Shown: positions 15,969 through 25,567 of the stretch, piece by piece
Position numbering within the stretch: the stretch's first letter is position 1
Layout of the letters: each line of letters begins with the position of its first letter
Assembly (NCBI GenBank): GCA_963724665.1
Contig: CAVRVH010000012.1
Span: forward strand, 558,001 to 622,000
Direction of reading: 5' to 3'
Source of the DNA: DASUPK01 sp963724665
GTDB taxonomy: Bacteria > Actinomycetota > Thermoleophilia > Solirubrobacterales > 70-9
DNA: 64,000 nt
The notes under the pieces: model-generated
What the model was told of the DNA's origin: nothing
The model's database searches: none
Seen by the model: the letters and a program-made list of their open reading frames with translations, nothing else
Position numbers and translations under genes: made by a program

Positions 15969-16316
15969 TCAGCCGCCAAGAGCCGTACGAAGGCCCTCAA
16001 ACGCCTGGTCGAGGGAATCCGCGCCGATCGTCTCCTTGCGGATCGCCCCCGTGTAGGCGATCGCAGACCCGTCTCCCATCACGTCGATGCCGCCCTCGCG
16101 CGAGCGGAAGAAGCCGGGCCCTGAGATCTCGATTCGCGCTTCGACGCGCTGATCAGGTGGGTGCTCGCGGAAGGCGCTGATCCCGGGCAGCCCACCCTCG
16201 CGCCTGATCTCCTCAACCCGGCGCCGTGCGTCATCAATCGCCTCGTCGAGCGAGCGGAACTTCTCCCTTCCGACATTGGAGCCATGCCGAACCGTGACCT
16301 TCCAACTCACCGGCAC
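15969..16316 (-). CDS. Hypothetical protein
   Basis: 115 residues from GTG 16316 (GTG 16310 also possible). It begins VPVSWKVTVRHGS, then a predicted helix EKFRSLDEAIDDARRRVEEI and a beta-rich C-terminal half with EARIEISGPGFF and GGIDVMGDGSAIAYTG. No family recognised. First gene of a three-gene minus-strand operon (this, 97-aa protein, LLM oxidoreductase). It is divergent from the SnoaL-like gene, with only 28 bp between starts. Confidence 0.65.
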   Translation of the reverse strand: MPVSWKVTVRHGSNVGREKFRSLDEAIDDARRRVEEIRREGGLPGISAFREHPPDQRVEARIEISGPGFFRSREGGIDVMGDGSAIAYTGAIRKETIGADSLDQAFEGLRTALGG

Positions 16317-16344
16317 GCAGACTAGCCTGGGATACTGCGCCGCG

Positions 16345-16787
16345 ATGGCGACGGAGAACGTCGAGGTCGTTCGGGAGGCCCTTCGCCTGTGGGGCCTGAA
16401 CCCGGAGGGCGGTCTCGCACCCATCGATCTCGCCCGCTTTGAAGACCTGTTCGAGGGAGATACGACCCGCGTCGCTGAGCTCTTCGATCCCGAGGTCGAG
16501 ATACACCCACCGGGGGGTCCGATCGGCGGCAGTGTCCAGCGCGGTTATCAGGGCGTCGTGCGCAATTGGCGCGACCTGCTGGCGACGTTCGACGAATTCC
16601 TCATTGATCCGCTGGAGTTCCGCGAAGCCGGGGAGCAGGTGGTTGTGATCCAGCGCAATGTCGGGCGGATGCGTGGGATGGAGGTTGACGAGATGTCTTC
16701 GGTCCTGTTCACGCTGCGGGACCACCGGATCACCCGGATTGACGTCTTCGCCAGCCGGGAGGGCGCGCTCGAGGCCGCTTCCGGCGC

Positions 16788-16791
<4 letters not shown>
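16345..16791 (+). CDS. SnoaL-like / NTF2-fold protein
   Basis: 148 residues from ATG 16345. The opening ENVEVVREALRLW, the FDPEVEIHPPGGP strand, a GYQGVVRNWRDLLATFDEF helix-strand unit, and the closing LRDHRITRIDVFASREGALEAA all match the cone-shaped NTF2/SnoaL fold used by small isomerases, hydrolases and ligand-binding proteins. The specific activity cannot be told. It ends in a 4-bp convergent overlap with citrate synthase (CTAG). Confidence 0.8.
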
Positions 16792-18188
<1,397 letters not shown>

Positions 18189-18239
18189 GGGACCTCCTCG
18201 CTCGCCTAACCGCCTACGACCCAATCTGCCTACGACCCA

Positions 18240-18245
18240 TATCTT
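18240..18245 (+). promoter_or_regulatory. -10 box of a leaderless promoter (MenG-like gene)
   Basis: TATCTT ends 6 nt before GTG 18252, so transcription would start at or next to the start codon. No ribosome site is present. Same arrangement as at 20245, 22781, 38036 and others. Confidence 0.55.
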
Positions 18246-18251
18246 CTCACG

Positions 18252-18980
18252 GTGGCGATATCGGCAAACCGGCCGAGCAAGGAGGAGGCACTTCACCTCT
18301 TCGCCGGCCTCCCGCGCCGTTACGACCTTGCCGGGGCCCTGCTCAGCTTCGGCCAGGACCCCCGCTGGCGGCGGGCGATGGTGCGCAAGGTCCAGGCACG
18401 GCCAGGCGACAGGGTCCTCGACGTGGCGACGGGCACAGGCATGGTCGCCGAGGCCCTGGTTCGGCGATACGGATGCACGGTGGTCGGTCTTGACCAAAGC
18501 TCCGAAATGCTCTCGGGCGCCCAGGCGAAGCTCGATCGCGATCCGCAGCTCGCCTCCAACATCGAGCTCGTCCGCGGGGAGGCCGAGTCACTCCCGTTCG
18601 GGGACGGAGAGTTCGACCACCTCACCTTCACCTACCTGCTCCGCTACGTAAGCGATCCCGGCGCAACCCTGACCGAGCTCGCTCGCGTAGTTAAGCCAGG
18701 CGGCCGCATCGCGTCGCTCGAGTTCATGCTCCCTCCGAATCCCATCGCGCGTGTCCTCTGGCGCGGCTACACGCGTCTCTGCATGCCTGCCCTCGGCCGG
18801 CTGATCTCCCGGGACTGGCTGGAGGTCGGCCGCTTTCTGGGGCCGAGCATCACCGATCTCTACCGGCGCCTGCCGCTCGACCGGCAGCTGGAGCTGTGGA
18901 GCGGGGCCGGCGTCGATCGGCCCGAGGCGAAGGTGATGAGCTTCGGCGGCGGCGTCGTGATCTGGGGCACGCGTGTCTGA
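18252..18980 (+). CDS. Class I SAM methyltransferase, UbiE/MenG-like
   Basis: 242 residues. FAGLPRRYDLAGALLSFGQD at the N-terminus and VLDVATGTGMVAEAL (SAM-binding motif I), VGLDQSSEML and LPFGDGEFDHLTFTYLLRYV are those of the UbiE/MenG family, which methylates demethylmenaquinone in the last step of menaquinone synthesis. The C-terminal part keeps a GYTRLCMPALGRLIS segment also found in that family. Complex I at 48-63 kb would need such a quinone. The gene overlaps the following membrane-protein gene by 8 nt. Other UbiE-like small-molecule methyltransferases cannot be excluded. Confidence 0.75.
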   Translation: MAISANRPSKEEALHLFAGLPRRYDLAGALLSFGQDPRWRRAMVRKVQARPGDRVLDVATGTGMVAEALVRRYGCTVVGLDQSSEMLSGAQAKLDRDPQLASNIELVRGEAESLPFGDGEFDHLTFTYLLRYVSDPGATLTELARVVKPGGRIASLEFMLPPNPIARVLWRGYTRLCMPALGRLISRDWLEVGRFLGPSITDLYRRLPLDRQLELWSGAGVDRPEAKVMSFGGGVVIWGTRV

Positions 18981-19713
18981 ACAGCGGCCGGCCTTCTATG
19001 CCCTCCGTCCGGGCGGCTGGCGCGACATCGTCACCGTGCTTCATCCGCCGTACACGGCATGGAACCTGGCCAACGTCTGCTTCGGCGCGGCAGCCGCGGC
19101 GCAGATCCACACCGATCGGTTCGTCGCGACGCTCGCGGCCTTTTTCCTGGCCGTCGGGATCAGCGCTCATACCCTCGACGAGCTCAACGGGCGGCCGCTG
19201 AAGACCGAGCTCTCGGACCGGACCCTCATCGCGCTCGCCGCGGTCTCGCTGGTGGGCGCCATGGGCATCGGCATCGCCGGCTGCATCATCGTGTCCGCGA
19301 CCCTCATCCCGTTCGTTCTGGCGGGCGGCTTCTTCGTCGTCGCCTACAGCCTCGAGCTATTCGGGGGGCGCTTCCACACCTCCTTCTGGCTGGCGTTCGC
19401 CTGGGCGGCGTTCCCGGCGCTCACCTCGTGGTGGGTCAACACCCTTTCGTTCGCCTCGGTGAAGGTCGATGTGGCGGGCGTCCTGGTGGCTGCAGGGTGC
19501 TTCGGCCTGGTCAGCGTGCAGCGAACGCTGTCGACCCCGGTACGCAGGCTGAGGCGGAAGACAGTGTCAGTCAGCGGCGAGCAGCGCCTCGACGACGGCA
19601 CGGTCATCCCGCTGACCGCGGCGGAGATTTCGGGCCCGCTCGACGCGTCGCTCCGCGGCCTCTGCTGGGCGGTGGTCGTCCTGTCGATCGGGATGGTGGT
19701 GATCCGCTACTGA
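18973..19713 (+). CDS. Polytopic membrane protein, possibly UbiA-related
   Basis: 246 residues from GTG 18973, inside the end of the methyltransferase gene. About six or seven hydrophobic segments. HPPYTAWNLANVCFGAA followed by AHTLDELNGRPLKTELSD recalls, without matching strictly, the Asp-containing loop of UbiA prenyltransferases. Coupling to a MenG-like gene makes a role in quinone or isoprenoid chemistry attractive but unproven. No signal peptide. Convergent with the DsbA-like gene, overlapping by 7 nt. Confidence 0.65.
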   Translation: MSEQRPAFYALRPGGWRDIVTVLHPPYTAWNLANVCFGAAAAAQIHTDRFVATLAAFFLAVGISAHTLDELNGRPLKTELSDRTLIALAAVSLVGAMGIGIAGCIIVSATLIPFVLAGGFFVVAYSLELFGGRFHTSFWLAFAWAAFPALTSWWVNTLSFASVKVDVAGVLVAAGCFGLVSVQRTLSTPVRRLRRKTVSVSGEQRLDDGTVIPLTAAEISGPLDASLRGLCWAVVVLSIGMVVIRY

Positions 19714-20231
19714 GCGGTCGCCTCGAGCGCCGCAGTCAGCGAGGCGGCGTCGAAGGAACCACCGTGCAGGCGCCCGCCGACGAAGAACCCCGGCGTGCCG
19801 ACGACGCCGCTGGCAAGTCCGCTGTCGACGTCCCGCTGGACCCGCGGGGCGTGTAGCTCCGAGTCGAGCTCGGTCGTGAAGCGCTCGATGTCGAGCCCCA
19901 GTTCGGTCGCGTAGTGGATCAGGTCCTCGCGGCTGAGCGCTCCGCGAGATTCGTACATGCGGTCGTGCATCTGCCAGAACGCACCCTGGGCGGCTGCGGT
20001 CTCGGCCGCCTGGGCGGCTCGCTCGGCATCGGGGTGGATGTTGCGCAGCGGGAAGTGGCGGAAGGCGAACAGCAGGCGCCCGGCGAGCTGGTCGCGGATC
20101 CGATGCACGATCGGGAACGCCGCGGTGCAGTACGGGCACTGGAAGTCGCCGTACATCACGAGCTCCAGCTCGGCCCGGTCGGGTCCGTCTACGTGATCCT
20201 CGGCTGAGATGGGTGGTGTGAGCTGGCCCAA
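19707..20231 (-). CDS. DsbA-family thioredoxin-fold protein
   Basis: 174 residues from TTG 20231, the only usable start in the frame. The redox motif CPYC is at residues 32-35 and the cis-proline at VVGTPGFFV. The helical insertion between them (PDAERAAQAAETAAAQG, then FWQMHDRMYES) is typical of DsbA/DsbG-like and FrnE-like actinobacterial proteins. No signal peptide or membrane anchor is present, so it probably acts in the cytoplasm as a thiol oxidoreductase. Divergent from the antiporter gene, with 25 bp between starts. Confidence 0.85.
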   Translation of the reverse strand: MGQLTPPISAEDHVDGPDRAELELVMYGDFQCPYCTAAFPIVHRIRDQLAGRLLFAFRHFPLRNIHPDAERAAQAAETAAAQGAFWQMHDRMYESRGALSREDLIHYATELGLDIERFTTELDSELHAPRVQRDVDSGLASGVVGTPGFFVGGRLHGGSFDAASLTAALEATAQ

Positions 20232-20244
20232 GAATCAGCGAGCT

Positions 20245-20250
20245 TAGACT
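20245..20250 (+). promoter_or_regulatory. -10 box of a leaderless promoter (antiporter gene)
   Basis: TAGACT ends 6 nt before GTG 20257 and there is no ribosome site, so the mRNA likely begins at the start codon. Confidence 0.5.
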
Positions 20251-20256
20251 CGCGGC

Positions 20257-21843
20257 GTGAACGACATCGAGATCCTGATTGCGCTGGTCGCTGCGGCGAT
20301 TGTCCTGGTTCGCCTCGCTGACGCGATTTCGATTCCGTACCCGATCGTCCTTGTGCTGGGTGGGTTGGGGATCGGCTTCATCCCGGGAGGGCCCACCCTC
20401 GAGCTGCAGCCAGACGTCGTCTTCCTGGTCTTCCTGCCACCACTGCTGCAATACGCCGGCTACTGGGCCTCGCCGAAGGAGCTCAAGGCGGCGCTCGTTC
20501 CTCTCACCTGGCTGGTCATCGGACTGACTCTCGCGACGATGGTCGCCGTCGCTGCCATCGCTCAGGCGGTGATCCCCAGCATCAACTGGGCGGAGGGGTT
20601 CGTGCTTGGCGCGATCGTTGCCCCCACCGACCCCATCTCAGCGATCGCGACGTTCGATCGAGTGGGGGTCACGGATCGCGTCGCGACTCTGGTGGAGGGG
20701 GAGGCGATGATCAACGACGCCGTCGCGCTCGTCTCCTACAAGGTCGCCCTTGCGGCCGTGATCAGCGGCACGCTCACGGCCTCGACCGCCGTGGACGATC
20801 TGATCGTCGGTGTCGCTGGCGGTATCGCCATCGGCCTCGCTGCCGCGTGGCTGATGATCATGATGTTGCGCCAGGTCGACGATGCACCGCTGGCGATTCT
20901 GCTCACGGTGCTCACCGCTTACGCCTCGTTCGCGATCGCCGACGGGGTCGGTGCCTCGGGTGTCCTCGCGGCCGTCAGCAGCGGCCTACTCGCCGGCTGG
21001 CGCTCCCACGAGATCTTCAACGCGGACCTGCGCCTGAATGCCCAGTCCTTCTGGCGCGTGCTCGTCTTCGCGCTGAACGCGATCCTCTTCGTCCTGGTCG
21101 GCCTGCAGTTCCCGGACATCCTCCGCCGGGTCGGGGAGACGTTCTCGCCCGGCGAGATCATCGGGTACGGCCTGCTGATCTCGGGCGTGGTCATCGTGGT
21201 ACGACTCGCCTGGCAGTTCCTCCCCGTTGGGATCGGCCGCCTGCTGCCGGCGGTTGGGGACACCGGTGGAGGTGAGGACTGGCGCGAGCGCCTCCTGATC
21301 GGCTGGACCGGCATGCGTGGCGCAGTCTCGCTGGCCGCTGCGCTGGCTCTCCCCTTCACGCTCGACTCCGGGGCGTCCTTCGACTCCCGCGACCTGATCG
21401 TCTACCTGACGGTCGCCGTGATCTTCGTCACCCTCGTGGGCCAGGGCCTGACGCTTCCTTCACTGGTGCGCTGGCTGGGCCTGAGCGCCACGGAGCCCTG
21501 GGCCCCGGACGAGGCGGTGGCGCGGCTCGCCGCCGCTCAGGCCGCGCTGGATCGGCTCGACGAGCTCGAATCCGGCGACACGCCCATCCCTGAGAACGCC
21601 CTCAACCGGCTGCGCGAGCTCTACCAGGCTCGTTTCGCCCGCTGCGTCTCCGCCCTCTCCGGAGAGGGCACCGAAATCCCGATCCAGGATCCCCTGACGG
21701 GATACCGCCGGCTGCGCGGTGACCTGATCGACGCCGAGCGCGACACGCTGCTCGGCATGCGCAACGACGGCCGCATCAAGCAGGACCTCTTCCGCCGAAT
21801 CCAGCGCGACCTCGACCTGGACGAGGCGCGGCTGCGTACTTAG
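20257..21843 (+). CDS. Na+/H+ antiporter, CPA1 (NhaP-like) family
   Basis: 528 residues with about twelve membrane helices. The ion-site motif GAIVAPTDPISA (Asp in the unwound helix), VEGEAMINDAVALV and the RMGAVSLAAALALP-like segment GMRGAVSLAAALALP are diagnostic of CPA1 exchangers, which expel sodium in exchange for protons and set cytoplasmic pH. A soluble C-terminal tail of about 110 residues with DELESGDTPIPENALNRLRELY is predicted helical and may be regulatory. GTG 20257 lacks a ribosome site. Convergent 4-bp overlap with the PfkB gene. Confidence 0.92.
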   Translation: MNDIEILIALVAAAIVLVRLADAISIPYPIVLVLGGLGIGFIPGGPTLELQPDVVFLVFLPPLLQYAGYWASPKELKAALVPLTWLVIGLTLATMVAVAAIAQAVIPSINWAEGFVLGAIVAPTDPISAIATFDRVGVTDRVATLVEGEAMINDAVALVSYKVALAAVISGTLTASTAVDDLIVGVAGGIAIGLAAAWLMIMMLRQVDDAPLAILLTVLTAYASFAIADGVGASGVLAAVSSGLLAGWRSHEIFNADLRLNAQSFWRVLVFALNAILFVLVGLQFPDILRRVGETFSPGEIIGYGLLISGVVIVVRLAWQFLPVGIGRLLPAVGDTGGGEDWRERLLIGWTGMRGAVSLAAALALPFTLDSGASFDSRDLIVYLTVAVIFVTLVGQGLTLPSLVRWLGLSATEPWAPDEAVARLAAAQAALDRLDELESGDTPIPENALNRLRELYQARFARCVSALSGEGTEIPIQDPLTGYRRLRGDLIDAERDTLLGMRNDGRIKQDLFRRIQRDLDLDEARLRT

Positions 21844-22781
21844 TTGGTCGGAGCCGGCTCCGCGTCGAAGTGAGTGATCTCGCGGAACTCGCGCAGGCGC
21901 TGGTCGATCTCCTCGCGGGTGAGTGACTGAACGCGCTCCGTGCCGAAGCCCTCGACGTTGAACGAGGCCAGCACCGACCCATAGGCCATTCCCTGGCGCA
22001 GGACGCTCAGGTCGGTGAGGGACTCGCCGGCGGCGCGACGGCTGTCCAGGTAGCCGAGGAAGCCGCCGGCGAAGGTGTCGCCGGCCCCGGTTGGATCACG
22101 GACGTCCTCGAGCATGAAGCCCGGGATCGTGAAGAACTCGTCGCCGCTGAAGAGCGCCGCGCCGTACTCGCCACGCTTGGCGACCACGACCTTCGGGCCC
22201 ATTTCCATCGCGGCGCGCGCGGCGCGAGCCAGGTTGGGCTCGCCGGTCAGCTCCCGGATCTCGGCATCGTTGAGGAGCAGGCAGTCGACCTCCGAGATCG
22301 CGCTCTTCAGCGAGTCCTGCGCCGTCTCGATCCAGAGGTTCATCGAGTCGAGCGCGGCGAACTCGGCCTCGCGACAGCGGGCCCTGACGCTCCGCTGAAG
22401 CTCGGGCTGGATGTTCCCGAGGAACAGCATCTGCGCCTGCCTCGCGTCATCAGAGAGCTTCGGGTCGAAGTCGGCGAACACGTTGAGCTGCGTGTCGTCG
22501 GTGTGCGCGACGTTCATGTCGTACTCGTAGTGGCCCTGCCAGAAGAAGGTCTCGCCGCCGGCGACCCTCTCGATGTCGTCGGTGATCACTCCACGGCCTT
22601 CGAGCACCCCGAGCTCGTCCGAACCGAAGTCGTCGCCGACCGGTCCGACCACCCGAACCTCGGTGAAGAAGCTCGCGGCCAGCGAGAAATGGACGGCTGA
22701 GCCGCCCAGCATCCGCTCCCGCTCGCCGAACGGCGTGCGCACGGAATCAAAGGCAATCGACCCTACGACGGTTAGCGACAT
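21840..22781 (-). CDS. PfkB-family carbohydrate/nucleoside kinase
   Basis: 313 residues. The N-terminus has the family's first-strand GSIAFDSVRTPFG and a GGSAVHFSLAA sugar-site glycine motif. The C-terminal signature RDPTGAGDTFAGGFLGYL places the catalytic Asp at 235 and the anion hole at GAGD. PfkB kinases phosphorylate sugars, nucleosides or similar alcohols with ATP; the long WQGHYEYDMN loop and missing closer matches do not settle the substrate. ATG 22781 has AAGGA next to it. Divergent from the quinone oxidoreductase gene with 11 bp between starts, so the promoters overlap. Confidence 0.85.
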   Translation of the reverse strand: MSLTVVGSIAFDSVRTPFGERERMLGGSAVHFSLAASFFTEVRVVGPVGDDFGSDELGVLEGRGVITDDIERVAGGETFFWQGHYEYDMNVAHTDDTQLNVFADFDPKLSDDARQAQMLFLGNIQPELQRSVRARCREAEFAALDSMNLWIETAQDSLKSAISEVDCLLLNDAEIRELTGEPNLARAARAAMEMGPKVVVAKRGEYGAALFSGDEFFTIPGFMLEDVRDPTGAGDTFAGGFLGYLDSRRAAGESLTDLSVLRQGMAYGSVLASFNVEGFGTERVQSLTREEIDQRLREFREITHFDAEPAPTN

Positions 22782-22786
22782 ATCCT
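22781..22786 (+). promoter_or_regulatory. -10 box of a leaderless promoter (quinone oxidoreductase gene)
   Basis: TATCCT ends 6 nt before GTG 22793. Its first base is also the last base of the divergent PfkB ATG, so the two genes compete for the same 12 bp. Confidence 0.55.
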
Positions 22787-22792
22787 TGAGGC

Positions 22793-23740
22793 GTGAAGGC
22801 TATTCAGATTGCGGAGTTCGGCGGGCCGGAGCAGCTCAAGCTGGTCGAGGTTCCGGACCCGGAACCGTCAGACGGGATGGTCGTCGTGGACGTGGCACGC
22901 GCCGGAATGAACTTCGCGGACACCCACGCGATCCGCAACGACTACCTGGCTGAGCAGGAGCTGCCGCTGATCCCCGGCGCCGAGATCGCCGGGACCACCG
23001 CCGATGGGAAGCGGGTGGCCGCATTGATGAACAACGGTGGATACGCGCAAAAGGCGGCGGTCCCAGAGGCGTTCCTGGTGCCCTTGCCCGACGAGGTCTC
23101 GGACGAGCAGGCCGCGGGCCTGCTGCTTCAGGGGCTGACCGCACACGCCCTGCTCCATTACTGCGCACACGTCGAGAAGGGCGAGACGGTCGTCGTCGAG
23201 GCGGCGGCCGGGGGAACCGGGAGCCTCGCGGTGCAGCTCGCCAAGCGCGCCGGCGCCAAGGTGATCGCCCTCGCCTCGAGCGAGGAGAAGCACGCGCTCT
23301 GCACGCGGCTCGGAGCGGATGCCACCGCCGACTCCCGCGCTGAGGACCTCAAGGCGGCGATCCTCGAGGCCAACGGCGGCGAGAAGGTGGACGTCGTGCT
23401 CCACATGAGCGGGACCGGGTTCGAGGCGCAGCTCAGCTCCCTCAACATGCTCGGCCGGATCGTGGCGTTCGGAAACGCCGCCCGCCATCCCAACGAGGTG
23501 GCGACGAACTACCTGCTCCAGACTTCGAAGTCGGTGATGGGCTTCTGGCTGGTCGCGCTGATCGCCCGGCGCCAGGATCTGATCGCCTCGATGCTCCAGG
23601 ACCTGCTCGGCGCCGTTGCGTCGGGTGAGCTCGAGGTGATCATCGGAGCCACCTACCCGCTGAGTGAGGCTGCCCGCGCCCACGAGGCAATGCAGGAGCG
23701 CCGCACCACCGGCAAGCAGCTCCTCGACCCCTCGAAGTAG
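22793..23740 (+). CDS. NADPH:quinone oxidoreductase-like zinc-less medium-chain dehydrogenase
   Basis: 315 residues. Starts MKAIQIAEFGGPEQLKLVEV, the standard opening of quinone oxidoreductases (QOR/zeta-crystallin type), with ARAGMNFADTH in the catalytic domain and a Rossmann nucleotide site in AAAGGTGSLAVQLAKRAGAK. The cysteines that bind structural or catalytic zinc are absent, as expected for QOR. It would reduce quinones or enoyl compounds with NADPH. Its TAG stop is followed immediately by the helicase ATG, so the two genes are co-transcribed. Confidence 0.88.
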   Translation: MKAIQIAEFGGPEQLKLVEVPDPEPSDGMVVVDVARAGMNFADTHAIRNDYLAEQELPLIPGAEIAGTTADGKRVAALMNNGGYAQKAAVPEAFLVPLPDEVSDEQAAGLLLQGLTAHALLHYCAHVEKGETVVVEAAAGGTGSLAVQLAKRAGAKVIALASSEEKHALCTRLGADATADSRAEDLKAAILEANGGEKVDVVLHMSGTGFEAQLSSLNMLGRIVAFGNAARHPNEVATNYLLQTSKSVMGFWLVALIARRQDLIASMLQDLLGAVASGELEVIIGATYPLSEAARAHEAMQERRTTGKQLLDPSK

Positions 23741-25171
23741 ATGGCTGAGACAAAGACGGCAACCTCCTTCAAGGAGCTCGGCCTGTCCGAGGGACTTCAG
23801 CAGACCCTCGACGAGCTCGGGTATGCCGAGCCGACGCCGATCCAGGCTCAGGCGATCCCGGAGCTGCTCAACGGGCATGACGTGATCGGCCAGGCGCAGA
23901 CCGGCAGCGGCAAGACCGCCGCCTTCGGCCTGCCGATGCTCGAGTACATCGACCCGGAGAACGAGGAGACGCAGGCGATCGTCCTCACCCCGACGCGTGA
24001 GCTCTGCATCCAGGTCACGCAGGCCCTGCGTGCCTACGCGGAGCATCTGGAGGGCGTGAACGTGGTGGCCATCTTCGGCGGCGCGCCGATCCGCGAGCAG
24101 CAGTCGAGGCTGCGTCACGGCGCGCAGGTGGTCGTCGCCACGGTCGGCCGGATGATGGACCTGATCTCACGCAAGTCCCTGGTGCTGACCGCGGCCCGCT
24201 ACGTCGTCCTCGACGAGGCCGACGAGATGCTCGACCTCGGCTTCATCGAGGACGTCGAGAAGATCCTGAGGATGTGCCCGAACGGACGGCAGACGCTGCT
24301 GTTCTCGGCGACCATGCCGGCGCCGGTCGCCCGGCTCGCCGAGACCTACATGTACGACCCGGTGACGATTCGCGTGACCCCGAAGAAGCTGACCGTCGAC
24401 TCGGTCGAGCAGGCGTACGTGATGGTCGAGCCGAAGCAGAAGCTCCAGCGGCTGGCGGAGGTCCTGAAGGCCGAGGAGCCCGAGCAGGCGATCATCTTCG
24501 TCCGCACCAAGATCGGCGCGGCCAGGCTGGGCAGGGACCTGGGGGACAAGGGGCTACGCGTCAAGGCGCTTCACGGTGACCTCAGCCAGGGCCAGCGCGA
24601 CGGGGTGATGATCTCCTTCAAGGAGCACAAGACGCCTCTTCTGGTGGCCACTGACATCGCGGCCCGGGGCCTCGACATCGAGCACGTCACCCACGTCATC
24701 AACTACGACCTGCCGAACAACCCCGAGATCTACGTCCACCGCATCGGGCGCACGGGCCGGGTCGGGCGAACCGGCCGGGCGATCACGTTTGCCACGGCCA
24801 AGCAGGCGGGGGAGCTGAAGGAGATCGAGCGCACGGTGAAGGCGCCGATAGGTGAGTGGGAGCCGCCCGAGGAGCGGCTGGAACACGCACCGCGGCCCCG
24901 GCATCGCGAGGGCCCGCCGCCCCTCCCCACGAACGGGACGGTGAAGCTGTTCGTCAACCGCGGCAAGCAGGGCGGGTTGACGGAGGAGGACCTGAACTGG
25001 GCGCTGACCGAGGGCGCCGTCGTCCCGAAGGAGGCGATCCACTCGATCCGCGTCCTCGACCGCTTCTCCTTCGTCGAAGTGGCGGCCGATCAGGCCGAGA
25101 GGGCGGTGGAGTACCTGGACGGGACGAAGCTGAAGGGCAAGCAGATCCGGATGGAGATCGCCCGTAACTAG
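23741..25171 (+). CDS. DEAD-box RNA helicase with DbpA-type RNA-binding domain
   Basis: 476 residues. Helicase core: Q-motif FKELGLSEGLQQTLDELGY, Walker A AQTGSGKT, PTRELCIQV, DEAD in VLDEADEMLDLGFIEDV, SAT, and HRIGRTGRVGRTGRA. After a Pro-rich linker (about 375-395) the last 75 residues, from VKLFVNRGKQGGLTEEDL, form a DbpA/CsdA-like RNA-recognition domain that targets helicases to ribosomal RNA. Likely role: ribosome assembly or RNA unwinding in the cytoplasm. It starts directly on the stop of the upstream gene. Confidence 0.93.
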   Translation: MAETKTATSFKELGLSEGLQQTLDELGYAEPTPIQAQAIPELLNGHDVIGQAQTGSGKTAAFGLPMLEYIDPENEETQAIVLTPTRELCIQVTQALRAYAEHLEGVNVVAIFGGAPIREQQSRLRHGAQVVVATVGRMMDLISRKSLVLTAARYVVLDEADEMLDLGFIEDVEKILRMCPNGRQTLLFSATMPAPVARLAETYMYDPVTIRVTPKKLTVDSVEQAYVMVEPKQKLQRLAEVLKAEEPEQAIIFVRTKIGAARLGRDLGDKGLRVKALHGDLSQGQRDGVMISFKEHKTPLLVATDIAARGLDIEHVTHVINYDLPNNPEIYVHRIGRTGRVGRTGRAITFATAKQAGELKEIERTVKAPIGEWEPPEERLEHAPRPRHREGPPPLPTNGTVKLFVNRGKQGGLTEEDLNWALTEGAVVPKEAIHSIRVLDRFSFVEVAADQAERAVEYLDGTKLKGKQIRMEIARN

Positions 25172-25198
25172 ACGGGGCGCCGCCAGGCGCCACCCGAT

Positions 25199-25567
25199 TC
25201 AGGAATTGACGAGCTCCTCGATCTTTCCGATCAGGTCCTCCCACTCGAACGGCTTTGGCACGATGTCATTTGCGCCCAGCTTGCGCATTCGCTCGGGCTC
25301 CTGTGCATCCAGGTGCGCGGAGATCATCAGGACCGGGATCTTGGAGCCCTCGCCGCGGATCTCCTCGAGGACCTCGGTCCCCGACTTGTTGGGCATCATC
25401 GCGTCGAGCAGGATCACGTCCGGTTCCTTGGGACTGAGCTCCCGAAGCCGCTCCAGGGCCTCAACTCCGTCGGTCGCGGTGACGACCTCGTAGCCCTCCA
25501 TCTCCAGCCGCCGCTGGAGCATGAGCAGGACTGTTTCGGAGTCGTCCGCTACCAGTAGGCGTGTCAC
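25199..25567 (-). CDS. Single-domain response regulator
   Basis: 122 residues, a bare CheY-like receiver. The acidic pair D8-D9 in LLVADDSE, phospho-acceptor Asp55 in VILLDAMMPN, Ser/Thr switch in LMISAH and Lys105 in IVPKPF are all present. There is no DNA-binding output domain, so it must act through a partner. GTG 25567 overlaps the stop of the histidine kinase gene (GTGA), so kinase and regulator are translated together and are probably a cognate pair. Confidence 0.93.
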   Translation of the reverse strand: MTRLLVADDSETVLLMLQRRLEMEGYEVVTATDGVEALERLRELSPKEPDVILLDAMMPNKSGTEVLEEIRGEGSKIPVLMISAHLDAQEPERMRKLGANDIVPKPFEWEDLIGKIEELVNS